DNA of 64,000 nt, taken from Pseudomonadota bacterium (lineage in GTDB: Bacteria; Desulfobacterota; Binatia; Binatales; Binataceae). The notes under the pieces are model-generated. The model worked only from the letters and a program-made list of their open reading frames with translations, was not told where the DNA came from and searched no databases. The DNA is taken from contig JAJPKA010000018.1 in the NCBI GenBank assembly GCA_021323945.1, positions 412,853 to 476,852 on the forward strand. The letters are read 5' to 3'. Below, in pieces: positions 8,655 through 17,110 of this stretch. Position numbers and translations under genes: made by a program. How positions within the stretch are numbered: the stretch's first letter is position 1; every line of letters begins with the position of its first letter.

Positions 8655-9113
8655 ATGGCAATCGATAAGAGTGTCATCGGCAAAACGGGAAAACCGTTTA
8701 CGATGCCGATCGAATGGAGCAAGGTCAGGGAATTTGCCAGGGCGATTCGTGATCCGAACCCGGTCTACTTCGATCCCGAGCTCGCAAAAAAGGAATGCGG
8801 CGGCATCCCGGTTCCACCGACTTTTCTGCAGATTGCAGCCTTCTGGCAGGATTCCGACTCAATGCCCACGGTCCATTTTGACCTGCGCCGAATCCTGCAC
8901 GGAGAGCAGGAATTTGAACTGTACAAACCTATCCTGGTCGGTGACGTGCTCACCGGCACCGCGCGGATCGCCGATGTCTATGAACGCGAGGGAGGGCGCG
9001 GCGGCAAGATGACCTTTATGGTCACCGAGATCGAATACAAGAATCAGCGAGGCGAAAAGGTCGCTCTCGCACGCAGTACATTGATCGAAACCGGACAGGC
9101 GGTAAGCGGATAG
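8655..9113 (+). CDS. MaoC-like dehydratase, FAS1-type N-terminal domain protein
   Basis: Hot-dog-fold protein, 152 aa, resembling the 'FAS1-like dehydratase' family that includes the HadA/HadC-type subunit of heterodimeric hydratases. It opens with 'IGKTGKPFTMPIEWSKVREFARAIRDPNPVYFDPE', typical of this half-domain, and has 'PVPPTFLQIAAFW' and 'LHGEQEFELYKPILVGDVLTGTARI'. The catalytic Asp-His dyad of MaoC enzymes is not evident here. This fits the family pattern in which the companion subunit (9232-9654) supplies it. The ATG is well supported by GGAGGGAGGTG 5-15 nt upstream. Probably forms a heterodimer with that gene. Confidence 0.85.
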   Translation: MAIDKSVIGKTGKPFTMPIEWSKVREFARAIRDPNPVYFDPELAKKECGGIPVPPTFLQIAAFWQDSDSMPTVHFDLRRILHGEQEFELYKPILVGDVLTGTARIADVYEREGGRGGKMTFMVTEIEYKNQRGEKVALARSTLIETGQAVSG

Positions 9114-9124
9114 ATAACCTTTTT

Positions 9125-9154
9125 GCAGACGAGCTGCCGGTCTGCTGCCTTTTT
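9125..9154 (+). terminator. Possible intrinsic terminator between the two hydratase genes
   Basis: GCAGAC (9125-9130) pairs with GTCTGC (9140-9145) around a 9-nt loop, and is followed by TGCC and five T (9150-9154). It lies 12 nt after the upstream hydratase stop. It may reduce read-through to the downstream MaoC gene. Confidence 0.45.
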
Positions 9155-9231
9155 ATCCAGACTTTAGGATTCGGCAGCGTCGTGGTCGGCAATCAGAAAA
9201 AGGCTCAATCAACGACATTCGACGATACTCT

Positions 9232-9654
9232 ATGGCTCCCAAAATAAAGTACGAATCGGTTAAGATCGGAGACGCGCTTCCAACGATTACTATCGACAAC
9301 GTTTCGCGAGCGGACTTCGTTCGCTATGCGGGTGCTTCGGGCGATTTCGTTCCCCTCCATTACGACCAGACCTTTGTCGAGGCAGCGGGCATTCCGACCG
9401 TTTTCGCACAGGGGATGTGGACCGCGGGGTGCCTGTCGCGTACTCTGACTGATTTTGCCGGCGCAGGAAATGTCCGACGTTACAAGGTTCGGTTCGCGCG
9501 CCAAGTTTGGCCGGGCGATACACTCACATGTCGCGGTAAAGTAACGGGAAAAACCGAAAAGGACGGAGAGAAACTCATCGAGGGTGAGGTCGAGGTCCTC
9601 AATCAAAAGGGCGAAACCACGGTTCGGGGGAATTTCACCGTACTGGCTTCCTAG
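9232..9654 (+). CDS. MaoC-family dehydratase (catalytic subunit)
   Basis: A 140-aa hot-dog protein of the MaoC/(R)-enoyl-CoA hydratase family. The active-site segment 'YAGASGDFVPLHYDQTFVEAAGIPTVFAQGMW' (about residues 29-60) carries the D-x4-H dyad (Asp36, His41) of hydratase 2 enzymes. 'LTCRGKVTGKTEKDGEKLIEGEVEVLNQKGE' is the usual C-terminal strand region. Together with the preceding FAS1-like gene it forms a pair that resembles the HadA/HadB-type heterodimers known from mycobacteria and the steroid-degrading ChsH1 type. Likely reaction is hydration of an enoyl-CoA made by the dehydrogenase at 7482-8612. The precise substrate is unknown. Confidence 0.87.
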   Translation: MAPKIKYESVKIGDALPTITIDNVSRADFVRYAGASGDFVPLHYDQTFVEAAGIPTVFAQGMWTAGCLSRTLTDFAGAGNVRRYKVRFARQVWPGDTLTCRGKVTGKTEKDGEKLIEGEVEVLNQKGETTVRGNFTVLAS

Positions 9655-9748
9655 CGCCGGTCATCGGGCTGTCGGGGGTTGCAACGGAATGGCCGTATCG
9701 CCAGCGCCCGCTCGGTAGCTCGCCTCTCTCCGATTCAAGCAGTCCAGT

Positions 9749-9780
9749 CTTCAATGCGATTTTCCCGGGGAGCATTGAAG
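9749..9780. repeat. Inverted repeat in the 9655-10026 intergenic region
   Basis: The 372-nt gap before the GH57 gene holds a perfect 9-bp inverted repeat CTTCAATGC (9749-9757) / GCATTGAAG (9772-9780) around a 14-nt loop. It also holds a second, shorter one, CGGGGC / GCCCCG (9814-9819, 9835-9840). Neither is followed by a T-tract. They may be a factor-independent stop for the hydratase operon or part of the GH57 leader. I see no small gene in this gap. Confidence 0.45.
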
Positions 9781-10026
9781 GCACTTATTTGATCCAACGG
9801 TCTCCGCGTTGGCCGGGGCGCAGACATATCAGGGGCCCCGCGGGTTTCTAACGTAACCGCGGACAGGCCGGGTGAGTCGCCGATTCTAACAGGCGTATTC
9901 GCTTGACCTTGACCATCAAGGCCTCAGGCGCAACCTGTATTTCGCTAATGCAGTCCACGTGGAATCATTAGGTGAAAGCACCCTATGACTTCGCTTGCAA
10001 ATCAGTGTTAACCAGAAAGAGCTTCT

Positions 10027-11472
10027 ATGACCGAACCTCGATATATCATTCTTCATGGCCATTTTTACCAGCCTCCGCGCGAAAGCCCATGGACGGGCAT
10101 CATTGCCCACGAAACGAGTGCCGCTCCCTTCGCGAACTGGAACGAGCGCATCCTGAGCGAATGCTACAACGCCAATGCGCAGGCGCAGATCATGGAAGGG
10201 ACAGTCGTCTATATTCGCAATAATTACGAATCACTAAATTTTAATTTCGGTCCTACTTTGGCCGCGTGGCTGCAGAGCCATGGTAAATCAGCGTATCGGG
10301 CGCTGCGTCGTGCCGACGAGCTCAGCCGCCAAAAGCGCGACGGACATGGCAACGCGATCGCTCAGGCTTATAGTCATTCCATCTTGCCGCTGTTAGAAGC
10401 ACGGGACCGCGAGCTGCAGATAGCTTGGGGGATGGAGGACTTTTCGGCAAGGTTTGGCCGGCCGCCGGAGGGTATCTGGCTGCCGGAATGCGCAGTTGAC
10501 AGGGATACGCTCCGCACAGTAGCCGAAGCTGGGCTCCGATTCGTCATGCTGGGGGGCGATCAGGGACACTTCAGCCGCCCCGGACGAGACGCGGGCCCCT
10601 TTTTATGGGAAGAGGGTAATCTGAGGCTCGCGGTGTTTCGGTTTGACCGTCTGTTGTCGGGCAGCATTGCCTTCGGCGAAATGTTGAGCGATGGGACCCG
10701 GTTGGCCACAGCCCTGATTGATACTGTTCGAGCACTCGCCCCTGGCCAGGCTTTGCTGGTGGCTACGGACGGTGAGACCTTCGGCCATCACAAGCGGACG
10801 GGCGCCGCTGAGCTGGCGCGAGCGATCAAAATGCTCGAACAGCAGGACGATGTCGTCTTGACCAACTGTAGCCAATACCTCGCAGTGCGTGGGTGCACCG
10901 GCCACTTTGAGAGCGACGCTCCGACCTCCTGGAGTTGTGTACACGGCATTGAGCGATGGCGTTCAAACTGTGGGTGTCGAATCGACTCAAGCACCAATCA
11001 GGAGTGGCGGCGCCCACTGCGCGCAACCATGGATTTCGTGCGCAACCATTGCGACGCGCTGTATGATCGATTTGCGGCGGGCTGCGTGAATGACCCTTGG
11101 GCAGCGCTCAAAGCCGCCCCGCGGCTCTTCGTGGATCCGTCGCCCGCGGTGCAAGAAGAATTTTTTGCTGCGCATCGGCCCAAAGATGAAAATCGGCGCG
11201 AGCAACTGGTGCGCCTGTTCGAAATGGAACGCGCGGCGCAAGCCGCGCTGACCAGTTGCGCCTGGTTCTTCGACGATTTCGGCGGGCTTGAAGGACGGAT
11301 TGCTTTACGATGGGCCGCCCGCGCAATTGAGCTCGCAAGCGAATTGGCGCCTTCGATCGAGTCGGAGGTTTTGCAACAACTTCGGGCGGTTCGATCGAAC
11401 CGCCGGGAGATTGGCGATGCCGCAACGTTATATCTTAGTATCAAGACTCGTGAAGCCCGTGGTCGTGTCTAG
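10027..11472 (+). CDS. GH57 family protein, DUF3536-type, C-terminally shortened
   Basis: Probable alpha-glucan-acting glycoside hydrolase or transferase of family 57, cytoplasmic, 481 aa. It opens 'YIILHGHFYQPPRESPW' (HQP-type first conserved region), then has 'GIWLPECAVDRD' with the presumed nucleophile Glu154 and 'ATDGETFGHH' with the presumed acid Asp248. Family members with this N-terminus usually run to about 800 residues with a DUF3536 C-terminal part (from memory). Here the frame ends soon after 'DAATLY'. In the +1 frame the next residues read SRLVKPVVVSS, which resembles the normal continuation of the family, before a stop at 11491. So the gene may have lost its C-terminal domain by a frameshift plus deletion. 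It lies 100 nt before acs. Confidence 0.82.
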   Translation: MTEPRYIILHGHFYQPPRESPWTGIIAHETSAAPFANWNERILSECYNANAQAQIMEGTVVYIRNNYESLNFNFGPTLAAWLQSHGKSAYRALRRADELSRQKRDGHGNAIAQAYSHSILPLLEARDRELQIAWGMEDFSARFGRPPEGIWLPECAVDRDTLRTVAEAGLRFVMLGGDQGHFSRPGRDAGPFLWEEGNLRLAVFRFDRLLSGSIAFGEMLSDGTRLATALIDTVRALAPGQALLVATDGETFGHHKRTGAAELARAIKMLEQQDDVVLTNCSQYLAVRGCTGHFESDAPTSWSCVHGIERWRSNCGCRIDSSTNQEWRRPLRATMDFVRNHCDALYDRFAAGCVNDPWAALKAAPRLFVDPSPAVQEEFFAAHRPKDENRREQLVRLFEMERAAQAALTSCAWFFDDFGGLEGRIALRWAARAIELASELAPSIESEVLQQLRAVRSNRREIGDAATLYLSIKTREARGRV

Positions 11473-11571
11473 CTGCAAGGGTCCGTGGTGAGGCTCGCCG
11501 AGATCAAGTCCCAAACTTAAGCTCAGACACGCCTCAAGTGACGGAGAACTTCGGTCCAAGGTGGTCTAACG

Positions 11572-13533
11572 ATGGCAGGAAGCGAACAGCGCCCCGATAT
11601 TGAGTCAATTCTGCGCGAACAGCGGAAGTTTGTGCCTCCTCAGGATTTTGTCAGCCACGCCCGCATTAAGAGCGAAGCGGAACGTCGCGAGCTCTGTCGT
11701 CGTGCTGAAGAAAGTCCGGAGGCGTTTTGGGCCGAACAGGCGCGTCGATTGGACTGGTTCAAGCCTTTTGACAAGGTGTTGGAATGGCAGCCGCCCTTCG
11801 CCAAGTGGTTCGTTGGCGGTCAATTGAATGCTTCCTATAACTGCATTGATCGCCACTTGGCTGGTCCTCGACGGAACAAAGCCGCGCTGATCTGGGAAGG
11901 TGAACCTGGCGACTCGCGAGTCCTTACTTACCAAATGCTCGCCAGCGAGGTTGCTCGCTGTGCTAATGCATTGAAGCAGCTCGGAGTGCAATCAGGCGAT
12001 CGCGTGGCCATCTACATGCCGCTGGTGCCAGAAGCGGCGATTGCGATGCTCGCCTGCGCGCGGATAGGAGCTATCCATTCCGTGATCTTCGGCGGTTTTT
12101 CGGCGGAAGCTCTTATCGACCGGATCAACGATGCCGAGGCCAAGCTGGTTATTACGGCTGATGCCGGCTGGCGGCGCGGTCAAAAAGTTGCCCTAAAACA
12201 AAATGTTGACGTGGCCCTGAACCGGTGTCCATCAGTGGAACATTGCCTGGTGCTGCGCCGCACCGGTGACCAATGCGAAATGCGTGACGGACGAGACACC
12301 TGGTGGCATGACCTGGTGCCATCTCAGAGCAGCAGCTGTGAGGCGGCAACTCTCGATTCGGAACATATACTATATACACTTTATACGTCGGGCACGACTG
12401 GTAAGCCAAAAGGAGTAGTGCATACCACCGGCGGGTATCTCACTCATATCCTGGCCACTATGGAGTGGGTATTCGATTTGAAAGACGATGATATCTATTG
12501 GTGCACTGCCGACATTGGCTGGGTCACCGGACACAGCTATTCCGTCTATGGGCCGCTGGCGGCTGGCGCAACGGTCGTAATGTATGAAGGGGCGCCAAAT
12601 TTTCCCCATGAAGACCGATGGTGGTCGATCGTCGAAAAATATCGAGTCAACATACTTTATACCGCGCCGACGGCAATCAGGACCTTCATAAGATGGGGAG
12701 AGTCGTGGCCCCGCAAGCATGATTTGTCGAGTCTGCGCTTGCTGGGGACCGTCGGAGAACCCATCAATCCTGAAGCTTGGATCTGGTACCACCAGGTGAT
12801 CGGCGGTGGCCGGTGTCCGATCGTTGATACCTGGTGGCAAACCGAGACCGGCGGAATCATGATTTCGCCGATTCCCGGAGCCGTCTCGACCAAGCCCGGG
12901 TCGGCTACCTTGCCATTGCCGGGCGTTGCGGCCGACATAGTGACGCGCGATGGAAGCCCGGTGGGACCCAACCAGGGTGGGTTTTTGGTAATTAAGCGCC
13001 CATGGCCTGGAATGTTACGCACGATCTTTCGCGATCCCGAACGATATCAGCAGCAGTATTTCAGCCAGATAGACGGCGTTTACTTCACCGGTGATGGCGC
13101 TCGTCGTGACGAAGACGGCTATTTCTGGATTATGGGTCGGGTTGACGACGTCATAAACGTCTCCGGCCATCGCCTCGGTACGATGGAAATCGAAAGCGCC
13201 CTGGTTTCTCATCCTCTGGTGGCGGAGGCTGCGGTAGTGGGACGTCCAGACCCTATCAAAGGCCAGGCGGTCTTCGCCTTTGTCACGCTCGAGGGGGGCC
13301 GTAAAGGCGACGACGCCCTGCGCAGGGAGTTGCAGCAGCACGTGGTTAAAGAGATCGGTGCATTAGCTCGCCCTGACGAGCTTCGATTTACAGATACGCT
13401 GCCCAAAACCCGCAGCGGCAAAATTATGCGACGCCTTCTTCGGCAAATCGCCGCCGGAGACGAAAGCCTGGGGGACATCAGCACATTAGAAGATCTTTCC
13501 GCCCTCGCCAAATTGCGTGAAGACGAGGAATAG
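11572..13533 (+). CDS. acs: Acetyl-CoA synthetase (AMP-forming)
   Basis: Activates acetate to acetyl-CoA through acetyl-AMP. 653 aa, the normal length for Acs. Conserved parts are the N-terminal '[21 protein letters not shown]', the P-loop-like AMP motif '[20 protein letters not shown]' (about residues 266-285), '[17 protein letters not shown]' (the acetate-pocket Trp region), '[34 protein letters not shown]', and the regulatory/catalytic Lys617 in '[11 protein letters not shown]', which is acetylated in characterised Acs enzymes. Stands as a single gene between the GH57 and amidohydrolase genes. It could serve acetate assimilation linked to the PHA locus in this window (inference). Confidence 0.95.
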   Translation: MAGSEQRPDIESILREQRKFVPPQDFVSHARIKSEAERRELCRRAEESPEAFWAEQARRLDWFKPFDKVLEWQPPFAKWFVGGQLNASYNCIDRHLAGPRRNKAALIWEGEPGDSRVLTYQMLASEVARCANALKQLGVQSGDRVAIYMPLVPEAAIAMLACARIGAIHSVIFGGFSAEALIDRINDAEAKLVITADAGWRRGQKVALKQNVDVALNRCPSVEHCLVLRRTGDQCEMRDGRDTWWHDLVPSQSSSCEAATLDSEHILYTLYTSGTTGKPKGVVHTTGGYLTHILATMEWVFDLKDDDIYWCTADIGWVTGHSYSVYGPLAAGATVVMYEGAPNFPHEDRWWSIVEKYRVNILYTAPTAIRTFIRWGESWPRKHDLSSLRLLGTVGEPINPEAWIWYHQVIGGGRCPIVDTWWQTETGGIMISPIPGAVSTKPGSATLPLPGVAADIVTRDGSPVGPNQGGFLVIKRPWPGMLRTIFRDPERYQQQYFSQIDGVYFTGDGARRDEDGYFWIMGRVDDVINVSGHRLGTMEIESALVSHPLVAEAAVVGRPDPIKGQAVFAFVTLEGGRKGDDALRRELQQHVVKEIGALARPDELRFTDTLPKTRSGKIMRRLLRQIAAGDESLGDISTLEDLSALAKLREDEE

Positions 13534-13633
13534 GCCGCCGAAATTGTTGCGCAAAGCCCGTGCCTCAGCTTAGCCTTGGGCCCGAAAGGGTTGCGCTAAT
13601 TAACTAGAAGTTTTCTCCCGCGAGGTAAGGATC

Positions 13634-14740
13634 ATGGCAGTTGAAAGCTTCATTTCAGCCGATTCGCATGTGGTTGAACCCCCCGACTTGTGGATTACTC
13701 GGATGGACAAGCGCTTTCGTGATCGCGCTCCGCGTCTCGAAGCGCGAGCAAACGGTGATTATTGGGTAGTCGAGGGTCTCAATACTTTACCCATCGGCCT
13801 ATTCGGCCCGATGGTTAACGACAAGGAAAAGGGAGCTATCGAACGAGGCCAGGAGCGTCGTTACCAGGAGACCCGCCCTGGTGCTTATAATTTCGAAGCT
13901 CGAATCGTCGACCAGCGCCTCGATCACGTTGAAGCTGAGATCGTGTATCCTGGCTTTTGCCTGACGTTGTTCGGAATTCCCGATGCCGAATATCAACGGG
14001 AATGTATCCGAGTTTACAACGATTGGCTCGCGGAATTCTGTGGAGGTGCGCCGAAAAACCTGATCGGCGTCGGAATGCTGCCGATGCGCGGACCGGTGGA
14101 ATGGGCGATCAAGGAGGCTGAACGCTGCGCCAAAATGGGGCTTCGTGGTTTGATGATTCCGGCGGTCAAGCATAAGCCCTCATACCATGAGCCGATCTAT
14201 GATCCGATGTGGGCAGCGCTGCAGGAGCTCGGTCTTCCGATCGGCGTGCATAGCGGGGCTGACGATGAACCGCTGACCATTGAACGTGATATCCCGCTTC
14301 ACGCCACTATTTGCGATAACAAAATGTTCATGATGCAGCGCAGTCTTGCCTTGTTGATAACGTCGGCAGTCCCCCAACGTTATCCGAAGCTCAAGTTTGT
14401 TATCGTGGAAGGCGGAATTGGCTGGATTGCCGCTCAGTTGCGCTTCATGGATCATTGGTGGGAGGATCACCATCGCTGGATGACGCCGAAACTCGACGAG
14501 CCACCCAGCTTTTATTTCAAGCGGCAATTTTGGGCCACCTTCGAGGACGACCGCCCAGGAATTCTAACTCGTCATTTGCTGGGAGTCGACCGCCTGATGT
14601 GGGGATCCGACTATCCCCATACTGAAGGTACGTTTCCTTTCTCGCTTCAGCGGATTCAACAGGACTTTGCGGATGTGCCCGAAGACGAAGTGCGTCTGAT
14701 GGTACGTGACAACGCCGCACACCTGTTCGGCTTGAACTGA
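13634..14740 (+). CDS. Amidohydrolase family 2 (metal-dependent TIM-barrel) protein
   Basis: A 368-aa enzyme of the amidohydrolase-2 group, which includes decarboxylases and hydrolases acting on aromatic or cyclic acids (ACMSD, gamma-resorcylate decarboxylase types). The start 'FISADSHVVEPPDLW' contains the D-x-H-x3-E-P opening motif. Other metal-ligand motifs are 'IGVHSGADDEP' (about residues 201-211) and the C-terminal 'MWGSDYPHTEGTFPFS' (conserved Asp near residue 323). The reaction cannot be decided from sequence. Convergent with a SnoaL-like gene, with a hairpin between. The ATG has a GAGGTAAGG ribosome-binding site 5-13 nt upstream. Confidence 0.87.
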   Translation: MAVESFISADSHVVEPPDLWITRMDKRFRDRAPRLEARANGDYWVVEGLNTLPIGLFGPMVNDKEKGAIERGQERRYQETRPGAYNFEARIVDQRLDHVEAEIVYPGFCLTLFGIPDAEYQRECIRVYNDWLAEFCGGAPKNLIGVGMLPMRGPVEWAIKEAERCAKMGLRGLMIPAVKHKPSYHEPIYDPMWAALQELGLPIGVHSGADDEPLTIERDIPLHATICDNKMFMMQRSLALLITSAVPQRYPKLKFVIVEGGIGWIAAQLRFMDHWWEDHHRWMTPKLDEPPSFYFKRQFWATFEDDRPGILTRHLLGVDRLMWGSDYPHTEGTFPFSLQRIQQDFADVPEDEVRLMVRDNAAHLFGLN

Positions 14741-14774
14741 CGGTCGGACAGTCGAAGGCTGGCACCGGTCAGGT

Positions 14775-14797
14775 CTGCCTGTCATCATGGCAGGCAG
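14775..14797. terminator. Hairpin between convergent genes
   Basis: CTGCCTG (14775-14781) and CAGGCAG (14791-14797) form a perfect 7-bp stem with a 9-nt loop. It sits midway between the convergent stops at 14740 and 14816. No T-tract on either side, so it may act with Rho or as an mRNA 3' end stabiliser. Confidence 0.4.
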
Positions 14798-14815
14798 CCT
14801 GCCCGCAAACCGCAA

Positions 14816-15268
14816 TCAGATTCTAATATCGGCAGGACGGTTTTCCTCCCATGTCACCGTAAGAGTATATTTTGGTATCTTCCAGTCCCCCCCGACCCGC
14901 ACCAGGTGATAGGTATAATACCCATACATATCCCAGGTTGGGTGACCGCGTTTGAAGTGCCGCGCCTGCATGTAACTCAACCACCTCGCGGAATTACCAT
15001 CGATCTCAACATGATAGTCGGTCAGGAAATGCTGCGTTACGTCGAAGCGGGTGATGATATCTGTGACCCGCTCGGTGAATCTGTCCGCGCTGACCGTCCG
15101 CATTCTGAGGTTGGAGGTGGGAGGGCCCAAATAAACCTCGATCTCATCAGTAAAAATTGACCGAAAGAGTTTCCAGTCTCGCATATCGATAGCAACGGGA
15201 TAACGATGAACAATCTCGCCGATTTGAATTCGGTCGAAGAGGTATTGAAGCTTTTCACTGTCAGTCAT
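14816..15268 (-). CDS. SnoaL/NTF2-like domain protein
   Basis: A 150-aa single-domain protein of the NTF2-like superfamily. The opening 'LQYLFDRIQIGEIVHRYPVAIDMRDWKLFRSIFTDEIEVYLGP' is the classic SnoaL-like helix pair (IxxLxxRYxxAxDxxDWxxxxxxFxDD). 'TQHFLTDYHVEIDGNSARWLSYMQARHF' and 'YYTYHLVRVGGDWKIPKYTLTVTWEE' are the sheet. These proteins can be isomerases, hydratases or dehydratases of small hydrophobic compounds. The Asp and His residues in the cavity (RYPVAIDMRDW, DYHVEI) keep a catalytic role possible. AGGGGGA lies 7 nt before the ATG. The partner gene 160 nt upstream on the same strand is a VOC-fold protein. Confidence 0.83.
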   Translation of the reverse strand: MTDSEKLQYLFDRIQIGEIVHRYPVAIDMRDWKLFRSIFTDEIEVYLGPPTSNLRMRTVSADRFTERVTDIITRFDVTQHFLTDYHVEIDGNSARWLSYMQARHFKRGHPTWDMYGYYTYHLVRVGGDWKIPKYTLTVTWEENRPADIRI

Positions 15269-15426
15269 TATTGGTCCCCCTTCGGGTGCTGCGTTTCGCC
15301 AAAGATCAATTTGCGACCCGGTGATCAGGCCAGAGCACTCACGGTTGGCAGCAAGTGGACGCTCTATTGATCTGTGCGATCAAAGCTCTCGTGCGATCGG
15401 CGCTCCTAGTAATCAGGGCGTCGTGG

Positions 15427-15882
15427 TTAACCGTTGAACGGCTCGATCAGCTCGAGGAAGGTGCCGTCCGGGTCTTTGAAGCAGAAAAATTTGGCACCCG
15501 CGTTGTTGGCGAAGCGAATCGTCACAGGCTCCGACACCATCTCGACCCCGTTCGCCTTTAATCTGGCATACTCCTCGTCGACATTCTTGGTGAACAGGGC
15601 GATACGGGCCACACCTGTGTGATAAAGATGCGGATATGGCGAACCCTCGGTTGGCGGCTGTTTCCATTCAATCAGGTCGAGACGAGTAGCCCGCGGATCA
15701 TCACTTAAGGTGAGCAAAGCAGCGCGTGCACGGCTGTTGGGAATGTTTAGTCCCTGATCGTTTCCCCTGTTCGGCCCGTCTCCCAAATCCAGGGCGACTT
15801 TGAACCCGAGCATCTTGTAGAACTCGAGCGAGCGTTCGAAATTCTTGACATTTATGTTTACGTGAAAAATTGATTTGATCAT
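15427..15882 (-). CDS. VOC-family (glyoxalase/dioxygenase fold) protein
   Basis: A 151-aa vicinal oxygen chelate protein. The start 'MIKSIFHVNINVKNFERSLEFYKMLGFKVALDLGDG' is the canonical first beta-alpha-beta unit. 'ALLTLSDDPRATRLDLIEWKQPP' and 'GVARIALFTKNVDEEYARLKANGVEM' follow, and the C-terminal 'FFCFKDPDGTFLELIEPF' has the metal-binding Glu position. His7 (FHVNINV) and the late Glu are plausible metal ligands. I use the ATG at 15882; a longer in-frame reading from 15939 has no VOC sequence before this point. Reaction unknown: glyoxalase, epimerase or extradiol-type chemistry are all possible in this fold. Confidence 0.85.
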   Translation of the reverse strand: MIKSIFHVNINVKNFERSLEFYKMLGFKVALDLGDGPNRGNDQGLNIPNSRARAALLTLSDDPRATRLDLIEWKQPPTEGSPYPHLYHTGVARIALFTKNVDEEYARLKANGVEMVSEPVTIRFANNAGAKFFCFKDPDGTFLELIEPFNG

Positions 15883-16109
15883 CAGCCTGTCCTCGCCGTT
15901 CAGGGCGTTATTCTGAACCCCGAGCCTCCGGCAATGCAAACGTCGCGCACATCAGCTTGATCTGGCGCCGTTTGACTTGCGAAGTGGTTTTCAATTCACA
16001 TCTGCTCGGCTATAAACTCCTGCCATCAGCCACGAGCGAGTTTTATGGCGCTGAATGACGGAAGATCGATGGATACTGCTCGCTATTAACCGGGGGGAAG
16101 GATTAAACG

Positions 16110-16886
16110 ATGGATCCGGATGCCGGCCCTGAGTTTTGGCAAAAAGTTCTAACCGAAGGTCATCCGCCGCTGCGCGTAATGCATAAGCTTTTCCGCTACT
16201 TGCCTTCACCTCCTCGCTGCAAAGTCTGCCACAACCCCTTCGGCGGAATTGGAGGCAAGCTGTGCGCTATCTTTGGGTATACCCCGTCACGCAAGAATCC
16301 TAACGTCTGCATGACTTGCTGCGAGAGGCTGCCACCAGGAGGCGCAGAGGTGGACATTGCGGTTCTGTTTGCCGATGTCAGGGGCTCTACAGAGCTCGGA
16401 GAAAAACTCGCGCCGAGTGCCTATGCTGAGATGTTAAATCGATTTTACCGCACCGCGACCGAGGTCCTCATCCGTCACGACGCCATCATCGACAAACTGA
16501 TCGGTGACGAAGTGATGGCCTTGTTCATACCGGGAATCTGTGGGTCCGAATACCATCGACGGGCGGTTGAGGCGGCGTCGGCGTTGCTGAAAGCGGTGGG
16601 TTACGGAGCAGAGGCGGGCCCGTGGCTGGCTCTCGGCGGTGCGGTGAATTCGGGAATGACGTACGTTGGTAACGTCGGCGCCCAGGGCATAGTAGATTTT
16701 ACTGCTCTCGGTGACACGGTAAACACGGCATCGCGGCTCGCCTCCAGCGCCGCAGCGGGCGAAATCCTGATCAGCGCCGCTGTATACAGCCGGGTAGCAG
16801 AACGCTTTCCGGATCTTCAAGAGCGCACTTTTTCCTTGCGCGGCAAAGAATCACCAATGACCGCTCGGGTTCTCGGCGCAGCATGA
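16110..16886 (+). CDS. Class III adenylate cyclase with N-terminal Cys4 zinc-ribbon-like segment
   Basis: A 258-aa soluble nucleotide cyclase. Residues about 30-75 contain paired cysteines (CKVCHNPF ... LCAIFGY ... VCMTCCERLPPGG) that look like a small zinc-binding or redox module. The catalytic domain runs from about residue 80: 'VDIAVLFADVRGSTELGEKL' (metal-binding Asp), 'DAIIDKLIGDEVMALF' (adenine-specifying Lys and the second metal Asp) and 'VDFTALGDTVNTASRL' (Thr/Asp pair, transition-state Asn and Arg). All key residues for ATP use seem present, so cAMP synthesis is the likely activity. The neighbours are a PAS histidine kinase and a MEDS-domain protein. A Crp/Fnr regulator occurs 11 kb away, but a link is only speculative. 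Confidence 0.88.
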   Translation: MDPDAGPEFWQKVLTEGHPPLRVMHKLFRYLPSPPRCKVCHNPFGGIGGKLCAIFGYTPSRKNPNVCMTCCERLPPGGAEVDIAVLFADVRGSTELGEKLAPSAYAEMLNRFYRTATEVLIRHDAIIDKLIGDEVMALFIPGICGSEYHRRAVEAASALLKAVGYGAEAGPWLALGGAVNSGMTYVGNVGAQGIVDFTALGDTVNTASRLASSAAAGEILISAAVYSRVAERFPDLQERTFSLRGKESPMTARVLGAA

Positions 16887-17110
16887 GCGGCGATTTAGTC
16901 CTCTAGTTTTTAGTCGCGGCTCAACACTCCGCAACGTTTGGACATCTCTAAGCTAAACACTCCGGCTATCATGAGCAGTTATCGACAGGTAATCCTTGTC
17001 AAACTGCAGAAACGATGACGCTGTTCGGGGCCAAGGTGGCGAAGCGACTCTCCAAGACCTTAATGGCTTCGTTTTTGCGTCTATGTAGGCCGATTCGTTG
17101 GAGGGCCGTG

